Under the pieces are notes generated by a model that had not been told where the DNA came from, did not search any database, and was given only the letters and a program-made list of their open reading frames with translations. The position numbers were made by a program, and so were the translations under genes. Of a DNA stretch of 8,582 nt, positions 1-5,658 are shown one piece after another (the first letter of the stretch is position 1; the number at the start of each line of letters is the position of its first letter). Origin of the DNA: Gammaproteobacteria bacterium (GTDB lineage Bacteria > Pseudomonadota > Gammaproteobacteria > S012-40). The DNA lies in contig JAOTSL010000131.1 of NCBI GenBank assembly GCA_029864945.1, positions 1-8,582 on the forward strand, given 5' to 3'.

Positions 1-163
1 GCGTTTTCGCACGGAGAGAGGGAGCATATAAAAATATGTGACCGATTGAGTACGAAAACAACGCAGATATGAGGTAAAAGATGAATACGCTGAGTAGTTA
101 CTAGTTTGTTTGATATAGTAACGTTACGTAAGACTATTAATTTAATATTAGGGGAATAATAAT

Positions 164-1189
164 ATGAAAAATGCTCGCCGAATTTTAGGCGCAACTGTTG
201 CGATGATGATGTTGCCTGCTATGGCGCAGGCTGAAGTAACGGTATATGGTAAAATTCACATGTCTGCTGATGCGGTTGATATAGGTGCCGGTGGTGGGCA
301 TGGTATCAGTAGTAATTCCAGTCGAATCGGTTTTAAGGGAAAAGAAGACTTGAATTACGGCTTAAGCACGATTTGGAAAATTGAGAGTGAGCTGGATATA
401 TCAAGCAAGAGTTCAGCATTTGGTTCCAGAGATCGTTATCTTGGTTTGAGCTACGGTAAATCAACGTTGGTTGGCGGGTATTTTAATACGCCTTTTAAAA
501 CGATGGGTGGTAAGTCCGATGCATTTGCAGATACCATTGCTGATCATCGAGGTGTTATGGGTATGGATTATGTGTCAGGTCATAAGAAGTTTGATGTTCG
601 TGCGCCGGATGCAGTGATGTATATTAATAACTCCGTAAAAGATCTGGAGTTTCGTTTGATGCGTTCTGCTGGCTCCCCTCATGCATCGGCCGGTGATACG
701 ACACCTATTACCAGCACTAGTTTTATGTATAAAACATCTCAGTTTTTAGTTGGCGCCGCTTATGAGGCCAAAGAGGCGTTACGCACTTCAGGATTACGTT
801 TGATTGGTGGCGTTGCTTTTGGTGGAACGCGAGTCACGGGGATATATGAGCAACTAGATTTTGGTGATAGCAATGCCGAGCTAGGCTGGGATAGAAGTGC
901 GATGGGTATAAATGCCGTTCATAAAATGGGCGCTACCACATTAAAAGCACAGGCACGTATTGTTAATGATCTTGATAGTGATGTTGATTCGGGTGCCAAA
1001 ATGTACGTTGCAGGTGTATCCCATAAATTAGCCAAGCCATTTGAAATTTATGGAATGTATGCGTATCTTGAAAATGATAAGAATGCGAAGTATACACTTT
1101 CCGGTTCTGGCCATGGGGATAAGTACCGACCATCGGACGCTGGCGTTACAATGAGTGCAGTTTCATTTGGTGGTGTATATAAGTTTTAG
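164..1189 (+). CDS. Gram-negative outer-membrane porin (general porin, Porin_4-like)
   Basis: This gene encodes a 341-residue predicted trimeric beta-barrel porin for passive diffusion of small hydrophilic solutes across the outer membrane. Residues 1-23 form a classic Sec signal peptide (basic MKNARR, a hydrophobic methionine-rich core, AMAQA before the cut). The mature protein starts EVTVYGKIHMSADAV, the usual first beta strand of proteobacterial porins. SSRIGFKGKEDL (about 53-64) matches the family block SRxGFKGxEDLG, and the chain ends in YKF, the terminal aromatic residue recognised by the BAM insertion machinery. Length fits the family. The start is supported by an AGGGG ribosome-binding site at 150-154, nine bases upstream. 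The 5' region to base 163 contains TATAGT (114-119), a possible -10, but no convincing -35. The gene converges on the DsrE-like gene and shares its terminator. The family call is secure from these motifs; solute specificity cannot be read from the sequence. Confidence 0.93.
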   Translation: MKNARRILGATVAMMMLPAMAQAEVTVYGKIHMSADAVDIGAGGGHGISSNSSRIGFKGKEDLNYGLSTIWKIESELDISSKSSAFGSRDRYLGLSYGKSTLVGGYFNTPFKTMGGKSDAFADTIADHRGVMGMDYVSGHKKFDVRAPDAVMYINNSVKDLEFRLMRSAGSPHASAGDTTPITSTSFMYKTSQFLVGAAYEAKEALRTSGLRLIGGVAFGGTRVTGIYEQLDFGDSNAELGWDRSAMGINAVHKMGATTLKAQARIVNDLDSDVDSGAKMYVAGVSHKLAKPFEIYGMYAYLENDKNAKYTLSGSGHGDKYRPSDAGVTMSAVSFGGVYKF

Positions 1190-1220
1190 TTTATAGACGC
1201 AACAAATTGTAAAAAGCAGT

Positions 1221-1251
1221 AAAAAAGAGCGCATTAATTGCGCTCTTTTTT
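1221..1251. terminator. Bidirectional rho-independent terminator between porin and DsrE-like gene
   Basis: A perfect 13-bp stem (1221-1233 with 1239-1251) encloses a five-base loop. Its core is GAGCGCA/TGCGCTC, flanked by an A6 run on one side and a T6 run on the other, so it reads as GC stem plus U-tract on either strand. It lies 31 bases after the porin stop codon and 4 bases after the stop of the opposing gene, so it can serve both convergent transcripts. Confidence 0.9.
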
Positions 1252-1255
1252 GTTA

Positions 1256-1741
1256 TTAATCCAGTTCAATTTTAATCAGAGCATAACCCAGTCGCTGATA
1301 CTCCTTAATTTTTTTTGGCCCTGCCACAGTCACATCGACATAATCCGGAAAATCCTTTTTCGATAATGAATACCATGAAGCATGAGTGCCGCAAACGTGT
1401 ACAGGCACATTGTTATCCATTAACGACAGTACTTTGTTGTGTGTGCTTGCATATTGTCTTTTATTTTTCGTTAGTAGGGCGAATTGCTCAGTACCATGAC
1501 TGACCACTGCCAGTTTAATTGATGGAATAGTTTTCTTAAGCTGCTTACTGTATTTATTTATTTTTTGAAGTGCTAATTCAAGCGCCTTTTCATTGTTTTC
1601 TATAACTTCAAAAATAACGCCGATGGGTGGTTTGCTGGCTGCGACGATAAAGCTTATATCAGAATCTGCATTGGCGCTGACAGAATTGTTTAAAGACAGT
1701 AATGTAAGGCTGAGCAGGCATAGTCTAAAAAATATTGTCAT
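1256..1741 (-). CDS. Exported DsrE/DsrF-like family protein (COG1416-type)
   Basis: This is a 161-residue protein with a Sec signal peptide (residues 1 to about 24, MTIFFRLCLLSLTLLSL core, likely cut near SANA), so it probably acts in the periplasm. The mature part looks like a single DsrE/DsrF fold: IGVIFEVIENN (40-50) as first strand, a lysine-rich helix (about 51-72), KLAVVSHGTEQFALL (76-90) matching the family pattern of strand-HG-helix, then VPVHVCGTHASW (112-123) with the conserved-position cysteine Cys117, and VTVAGPKKIKEYQRLGYALIKI near the end. Many exported relatives are annotated only as DsrE family. The sulfur-relay DsrE proteins carry a catalytic cysteine, but sulfur transfer here is inference. 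Only one cysteine (Cys117) remains after the signal peptide. The start is supported by GAGAAAA upstream on the minus strand (plus-strand 1747-1753). No dsr operon partners lie nearby. Confidence 0.78.
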   Translation of the reverse strand: MTIFFRLCLLSLTLLSLNNSVSANADSDISFIVAASKPPIGVIFEVIENNEKALELALQKINKYSKQLKKTIPSIKLAVVSHGTEQFALLTKNKRQYASTHNKVLSLMDNNVPVHVCGTHASWYSLSKKDFPDYVDVTVAGPKKIKEYQRLGYALIKIELD

Positions 1742-1856
1742 GTCGATTTTCTCAAATAATGATTAAGTTAGTCTAATAATACGCCAATTTCTCACAATTT
1801 GTTTTGTGGCATTTAGTTTATTGAAAAAATACATAAATCCCACTGCTGATTTGCGG

Positions 1857-1886
1857 TTGAATCAAATGTTACGTTCACTCTATACT
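1857..1886 (+). promoter_or_regulatory. Sigma70-like promoter for the aminotransferase gene
   Basis: TTGAAT (1857-1862) and TATACT (1881-1886) are separated by 18 bases, 35 bases before the ATG at 1922. Each hexamer differs from consensus by one or two bases. The position in the divergent intergenic region fits transcription of the aminotransferase. This is motif reading only; no start site is known. Confidence 0.5.
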
Positions 1887-1921
1887 GCCGGTTAATAAAA
1901 TTAGATCAAAGAGTATTAATT

Positions 1922-3121
1922 ATGACAATTTCTTCGTTTAATCCGCCGATACGCACTTTAATGGGGCCGGGGCCATCAGATGTGCATCCACGTATATTAT
2001 CGGCTATGGCCCGTCCAACTATTGGCCATCTTGATCCACAGTTTGTTGTAATGATGGATGAGATTAAGCAGTTACTGCAATATGTTTTTCAGACAAAAAA
2101 TGAGTTAACAATCCCTGTCTCGGCACCGGGTTCAGCAGGTATGGAAACCTGTTTTGTTAATTTGATTGAGCCAGGCGAAAAAGTCGTCGTATGCCAAAAC
2201 GGGGCGTTTGGTGGGCGAATGAAAGAAAACGTAGAGCGAGTTGGTGCAAGTCCAATCATGGTTGAAGATGAGTGGGGTAAAGCAATTGACTTAAACAAAG
2301 TAGAAGACGCATTAAAGGCGAATCCTGATGCAAGTGTATTAGCCTTTGTGCATGCTGAAACCTCTACTGGTGTGCAGTCCGATGCAAAAGCCTTGTGTGA
2401 ACTGGCGCGCAAATACGATTGCCTGACAATTGTGGATGCTGTTACGTCCTTAACTGGTACACCATTAAAAGTGGATGAATGGGGAATAGACGCTATTTAT
2501 TCCGGCACTCAGAAATGTATGTCTTGTACACCAGGTTTGTCACCAGTAAGTTTTAGTGATAAGGCAGTGGAGCGAATTAAGTCCCGTAAGCAGAAAGTTC
2601 AAAGCTGGTTTCTCGACCTTAATTTAGTGATGGGTTACTGGGGTGCCGGTGCAAAACGCGCATATCATCATACCGCGCCGATTAATCCGCTTTATGCATT
2701 GCATGAAGCTTTGGTAATGGTGCAGGACGAAGGCTTAGAAAATGCGTGGGTTCGTCATGACCAGAACCACCATGTTTTGAGAGCTGGTTTAGAGGCGATG
2801 GGTTTACGCTTTCTGGTTAACGAAGCTGATCGCTTGCCTCAATTAAATGCTGTTTTGATCCCTAAAGGCATCGATGAGGCGGCCGTTAGAGCTCGACTGC
2901 TGAATCAGTATAATCTTGAGATTGGTGCTGGCCTAGGGTCTTTGGCGGGTAAAGTATGGCGCATCGGGTTAATGGGGTACGCAAGTAATGTGAATAATAT
3001 ATTACTTTGCCTTACAGCGTTAGAAGCGACACTTACGGATATGGGCTACTCATGTGACTCCGGTGCTGCTGCTCAGGCGGTAAATGCTAAGTTGCGAGAG
3101 CAAAATCGTATTTCCGCATAA
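1922..3121 (+). CDS. PLP-dependent class V aminotransferase, alanine/serine-glyoxylate type
   Basis: This gene encodes a 399-residue fold-type I PLP enzyme of the alanine-glyoxylate / serine-pyruvate aminotransferase family, which moves amino groups between alanine or serine and glyoxylate or pyruvate. Motifs appear in order: GPGPSDVHPRIL (15-26), the PLP-phosphate loop SAPGSAGME (67-75), HAETSTG (144-150), the cofactor aspartate in VDAVTS (Asp172), the Schiff-base lysine in SGTQK (Lys198), AYHHTAP (247-253), YALHEAL (258-264) and the carboxylate-binding arginine in GKVWRIGLMG (Arg347). Length matches the family. The Shine-Dalgarno is modest (AAAGAG, eight bases before the start), but the N-terminal GPGP block fixes the ATG closely. 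The gene stands alone, divergent from the DsrE-like gene, with no classical terminator before the palindromic element 32 bases downstream. Substrate preference (alanine, serine or another donor) cannot be decided; related phosphonate or purine-catabolism aminotransferases share the fold, but no such genes are adjacent. Confidence 0.9.
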   Translation: MTISSFNPPIRTLMGPGPSDVHPRILSAMARPTIGHLDPQFVVMMDEIKQLLQYVFQTKNELTIPVSAPGSAGMETCFVNLIEPGEKVVVCQNGAFGGRMKENVERVGASPIMVEDEWGKAIDLNKVEDALKANPDASVLAFVHAETSTGVQSDAKALCELARKYDCLTIVDAVTSLTGTPLKVDEWGIDAIYSGTQKCMSCTPGLSPVSFSDKAVERIKSRKQKVQSWFLDLNLVMGYWGAGAKRAYHHTAPINPLYALHEALVMVQDEGLENAWVRHDQNHHVLRAGLEAMGLRFLVNEADRLPQLNAVLIPKGIDEAAVRARLLNQYNLEIGAGLGSLAGKVWRIGLMGYASNVNNILLCLTALEATLTDMGYSCDSGAAAQAVNAKLREQNRISA

Positions 3122-3153
3122 GGGTTGCGTGAAATTATAATAAAAACAATGCA

Positions 3154-3321
3154 CTAGGAGGCTGTCGGACTTATCCGTTTGAAGCGAAAACTCATGGGGC
3201 CGAATCAGAATTTCTTATCATGTGAGGCGAATAGTGGTTCTATTTAACGAACATGATAGGGAATTTTGATCGGTATCCATGAGTTTGCAGCCAAACAGTG
3301 TTAAGTCCGACAGCCTCCTAG
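3154..3321. mobile_element. 168-bp near-palindromic MITE-like element with perfect 20-bp terminal inverted repeats
   Basis: The ends are a perfect inverted repeat: CTAGGAGGCTGTCGGACTTA at 3154-3173 and its reverse complement at 3302-3321. The symmetry continues inward with matched blocks: GTTTG; AAACTCATGG (left 3189-3198, right as CCATGAGTTT); ATCA-AATT; and TATCATGT (left 3216-3223, right as ACATGATA from 3251). Arms of about 70 bases therefore surround a 27-base unpaired centre (3224-3250). No open reading frame of note lies inside, and no transposase is present. Both outermost four bases are CTAG, itself a palindrome, so they could be part of the repeat or a 4-bp target duplication around a 16-bp repeat. 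The element sits between the aminotransferase stop and the DUF3135-type gene. Its form is that of a non-autonomous miniature transposon mobilised by a transposase encoded elsewhere; a strong RNA hairpin would form if it is transcribed. Confidence 0.75.
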
Positions 3322-3614
3322 ACTCTAGTGTGTTGTTTTTTAGCCCTTGTCAGAATACTTTCCACAAATAATCATAACTCTTTATGAAAGACTTTTCATA
3401 AGTGGCTGTTTTATCCACATTCTCTCCAAAAAAATGAGTGTTCAGTACTCAAAAGGCACCCCTGCGATTAAAAAGAAAATACTAGTGTATTTGAATTGGC
3501 GGGGGATAAGGGATTATAAGAATGGATTGTGATAGTCTTTTATTCTCTTCATATGATGATCGCTTAAATTAAAAGTTGTCGAAAAATATTACAGTGAGTT
3601 AAGGTTGTTTGTTG

Positions 3615-3639
3615 AATATCAATATAAGCTTTTGATATT
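3615..3639. repeat. Short inverted repeat upstream of the DUF3135-gene promoter
   Basis: AATATCAA (3615-3622) and TTGATATT (3632-3639) form a perfect 8-bp inverted repeat with a 9-base centre. It ends 25 bases before the proposed -35 hexamer of the DUF3135-type gene. The half-site spacing of about 17 bases centre to centre could suit a dimeric regulator, but no regulator is identified. In such AT-rich DNA chance is a real alternative. Confidence 0.3.
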
Positions 3640-3663
3640 ATGCTTCTTTTTTGAAATGGTATG

Positions 3664-3692
3664 TTGTCTGCAGATATGCAAAATAATATAAT
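3664..3692 (+). promoter_or_regulatory. Sigma70-like promoter for the DUF3135-type gene
   Basis: TTGTCT (3664-3669) and a perfect TATAAT (3687-3692) are separated by 17 bases. Transcription would start around 3699, giving a leader of roughly ten bases that contains only the G-rich ribosome-binding site before the ATG at 3710. Motif reading only. Confidence 0.55.
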
Positions 3693-3709
3693 AAAAATGT
3701 TGGGCGGGG

Positions 3710-4141
3710 ATGATGAGCGGCGAAATAGTAAACTTTAAGAAAAGGCAGAAAAAACCGGCTGAAACCCAACGGGGAGGCTTTGACTTTGAATACTGGTCAG
3801 AACTAGCTAAAAAAACACCTGAAGAGTTTGAGGCGGCTAGAGCGGCTGAAATAAATAAATATATTGCCAGTCTGGATGATAAGCATTTACAGGAACGAAT
3901 GCAGCGAGTTCAGTGGCGCGTTGAAATGGAGCGAGAGCGTAGTAAGAGCCCGTTAAATGCAGCTGCCCGAATTTATGACATGATGTGGGAGTCGGTGGGT
4001 AGGAGTATGAAGGAGCTGGAAGAATTAACTGAGTTGCTTAATCCGCAGGCTAAACCAAAAACAATGTCAAAGTATGAAAAAAGTGACATGAACGTTTTAA
4101 CATTTGCTCGCAAAGAGTTGGAAGCCACTGTCACTGAGTAA
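3710..4141 (+). CDS. DUF3135-type small protein of unknown function
   Basis: This is a 143-residue soluble, highly charged, mainly helical protein with no signal peptide or membrane segment. The recognisable core is FDFEYWSELAKKTPEEFEAAR (about 24-44), followed by LQERMQRVQWRVEMERERSKSPLNAAARIYDMMWES (about 60-95). It fits the pattern I associate with DUF3135, (F)D-W-LA-DP-FE-R then LQWRI-ER-R-NPL-A--RI--MMW. The basic N-terminal 20 residues and the C-terminal tail after about residue 110 lie outside that core. Two ATG codons (3710 and 3713) are possible starts; GGGCGGGG (3702-3709) abuts the first, so the second gives slightly better spacing, and a stop at 3692-3694 excludes an earlier in-frame start. 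The gene is a single unit, with its own promoter just upstream and a strong terminator downstream. No molecular function is known to me for this family. Confidence 0.8.
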   Translation: MMSGEIVNFKKRQKKPAETQRGGFDFEYWSELAKKTPEEFEAARAAEINKYIASLDDKHLQERMQRVQWRVEMERERSKSPLNAAARIYDMMWESVGRSMKELEELTELLNPQAKPKTMSKYEKSDMNVLTFARKELEATVTE

Positions 4142-4195
4142 TTCGCTAAATTGTTTATACGCAATAAATTATAAGCGTTAGAATTTATAAACGTC

Positions 4196-4232
4196 AAAAC
4201 AAAAGGGGAGCCACGAGCTCCCCTTTTGTTTT
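4196..4232 (+). terminator. Strong rho-independent terminator after the DUF3135-type gene
   Basis: A perfect 16-bp stem (4196-4211 with 4217-4232) with a CACGA loop has a GGGGAGC/GCTCCCC core, with A-rich and T-rich flanks, and continues into T residues to 4234. It lies 54 bases after the stop codon at 4141. Because the stem carries an A-tract on its left side, it could also stop transcription coming from the right, but no minus-strand gene is seen there. Confidence 0.9.
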
Positions 4233-4276
4233 TTAAGTATCCTGCTTACTAAAACTGCACCGAGCTCATCTATTAA

Positions 4277-5590
4277 ATGATAAATCGTAAATTCGTCCCT
4301 CACCGAAGAGTTTTATCCATTGCGCTTCCCATGTTACTTGTTGGTATCTCTACGCCATTACTCGGTATGGTTGATACGGCTGTTGTTGGTCATTTGGCCG
4401 AGCCTTTTTACCTTGGTGCAATTGCTATTGGTGCCATGATTTTTAATTTCCTCTTCTGGGGAATGGGCTTTTTGCGCATGGGAACAACGGGTTTAACTGC
4501 TAGGGCGGTTGGTGAGCGAGATCCCGCTGAAACAACTTTGATTTTGTTTCGTGGATTATTACTCGCATTATTGCTTGGTCTTACACTGATTTTGTTTGGC
4601 TCTGTGATTTCTCAAATTGTTTTTTTCTTTATTGAGACTTCGGGAGACGTTTTATTTCATGCTCAGCGATATTTTGAAATTCGTATTTGGGCCGCACCCG
4701 CAACACTTGGAAGTTATGTCCTGTTAGGCTGGTTTTTAGGCCAAGGTAAACCCCGTTTTAACTTGGTGCTTGTGGTGGCTGTCAATCTGTTAAATATAAT
4801 TTTGGATATTGTGTTTGTAATCTGGTTGGATATGAGTTCGGCAGGAGTGGCCTGGGCAACATTGATAGCAGAGTATTTGGGCTTATTTATCGGGCTCTAT
4901 ATCGTTAGACACTCCTTTAAGGTATCAATTCGCAATCTTCAGCCCTCCATTTTATTCAATTTGCCTGCATTAAAACGCTACCTCACTGTTAACGTTAATG
5001 TGTTCCTTAGGACGATTTTTTTATTGCTTGGATTTGCTGTTTTCACTTTGCAGGGCGCAAAATACGGAGAAGTAATGTTAGCTGCCAATGTGATATTGAT
5101 GAATTTACAAACCCTTATGGCGTACATGTTGGACAGTCTTGCTCATGCGGCTGAAGTTCTAGTAGGAAAATATTATCATGGGAATAAAAGACAGAAACTC
5201 CGGGAATTGTTGATTGTTTCTGGTCAGTGGTCTTTTATTGTTGCCATTATTTTTGCCGCGCTGTATGCCATTGCTGGTGAGTACGTGATTGCGATGTTAA
5301 CGAGTATTTCAGATGTAAAAGAGATGGCGCTTAAGTTTTTGCCTTGGTTAATATTGAGTCCATTAGTATCCGTATGGAGTTATTGGTTTGATGGTGTTTT
5401 TATTGGCGCTAACTTGATGAAACAAATGCGCAATACAATGTTAATATCGCTTTTAATATTTTTAGCTTCATGGCAGTTATTATTGCCATTTGAAAATCAT
5501 GGTTTATGGGCGGCATTGATGATATTTATGCTGGCTCGCGGGATTACCATGGGTTTAGTTGCTTATCAACAAATTCGAAAACCTGGGTAG
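4277..5590 (+). CDS. MATE family multidrug/metabolite exporter, DinF-like
   Basis: This is a 437-residue inner-membrane protein with about twelve hydrophobic helices, a typical length for the MATE superfamily. These proteins are cation-driven antiporters that export drugs or metabolites. The N-terminal block RVLSIALPMLLVGISTPLLG (11-30) followed by MVDTAVVGHL (31-40, with Asp33 in the first helix) is characteristic of the DinF branch. GMGFLRMGTTGLTARAVGE (about 62-80) and GWFLGQGKPR (about 151-160) are further family landmarks. The start is fixed by an in-frame TAA immediately upstream (4274-4276). The Shine-Dalgarno is poor (nothing better than GAG near 4263), so translation may be weak. The gene follows a strong terminator, so it must have its own promoter in the 43-base gap or rely on read-through; I could not see a convincing one. 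It may be co-transcribed with the aldolase fusion 68 bases on. Substrate unknown. No LexA box was evident, so SOS control as in E. coli dinF is unsupported. Confidence 0.9.
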   Translation: MINRKFVPHRRVLSIALPMLLVGISTPLLGMVDTAVVGHLAEPFYLGAIAIGAMIFNFLFWGMGFLRMGTTGLTARAVGERDPAETTLILFRGLLLALLLGLTLILFGSVISQIVFFFIETSGDVLFHAQRYFEIRIWAAPATLGSYVLLGWFLGQGKPRFNLVLVVAVNLLNIILDIVFVIWLDMSSAGVAWATLIAEYLGLFIGLYIVRHSFKVSIRNLQPSILFNLPALKRYLTVNVNVFLRTIFLLLGFAVFTLQGAKYGEVMLAANVILMNLQTLMAYMLDSLAHAAEVLVGKYYHGNKRQKLRELLIVSGQWSFIVAIIFAALYAIAGEYVIAMLTSISDVKEMALKFLPWLILSPLVSVWSYWFDGVFIGANLMKQMRNTMLISLLIFLASWQLLLPFENHGLWAALMIFMLARGITMGLVAYQQIRKPG

Positions 5591-5610
5591 TTGTTTTAAA
5601 ACTCCAGGTT
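5580..5610 (+). other. Possible mRNA hairpin spanning the MATE stop codon
   Basis: AACCTGG (5580-5586) pairs with CCAGGTT (5604-5610), and AGTT (5589-5592) pairs with AACT (5600-5603) inside it, giving an 11-bp stem with a two-base bulge. It overlaps the TAG stop at 5588-5590. There is no T-tract after it, so it is not a standard terminator; it may merely shape the 3' end of the MATE message or separate it from the next gene. Confidence 0.3.
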
Positions 5611-5658
5611 GGACTGTAATAATGCAAAACAGACAAAGGTAAAAGGTACAACAAGGTA

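Larger units (their letters stand above)
3322..3709. other. AT-rich non-coding stretch between the MITE-like element and the DUF3135-type gene
   Basis: I see no convincing gene in this stretch. A 61-codon open frame from 3347 would need a TTG start without a ribosome-binding site and has no recognisable family features. The stretch does hold a short inverted repeat TTATGAAA/TTTCATAA (3382-3401, four-base loop), a DnaA-box nonamer TTATCCACA (3411-3419), an inverted repeat AATATCAA/TTGATATT (3615-3639) and a good promoter for the downstream gene (3664-3692). Confidence 0.6.

Noticed and set aside
1..72. An open frame running in from the left edge, ending at TGA 70-72
   Set aside because: Only 23 codons are visible with no recognisable protein end; chance cannot be excluded.
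1315..1503. A plus-strand frame with a cysteine-rich sequence inside the DsrE-like gene
   Set aside because: It lies antisense to the DsrE-like coding region, which has a signal peptide and family motifs; the frame is a shadow.
2089..2412. A 107-codon minus-strand open frame inside the aminotransferase gene
   Set aside because: It is fully antisense to a well-supported enzyme gene whose motifs span the same bases; its composition looks like a codon-bias shadow.
3347..3532. A 61-codon open frame starting with TTG after the MITE-like element
   Set aside because: It needs a TTG start without a ribosome-binding site, lies in AT-rich DNA and shows no recognisable domain or neighbour logic.
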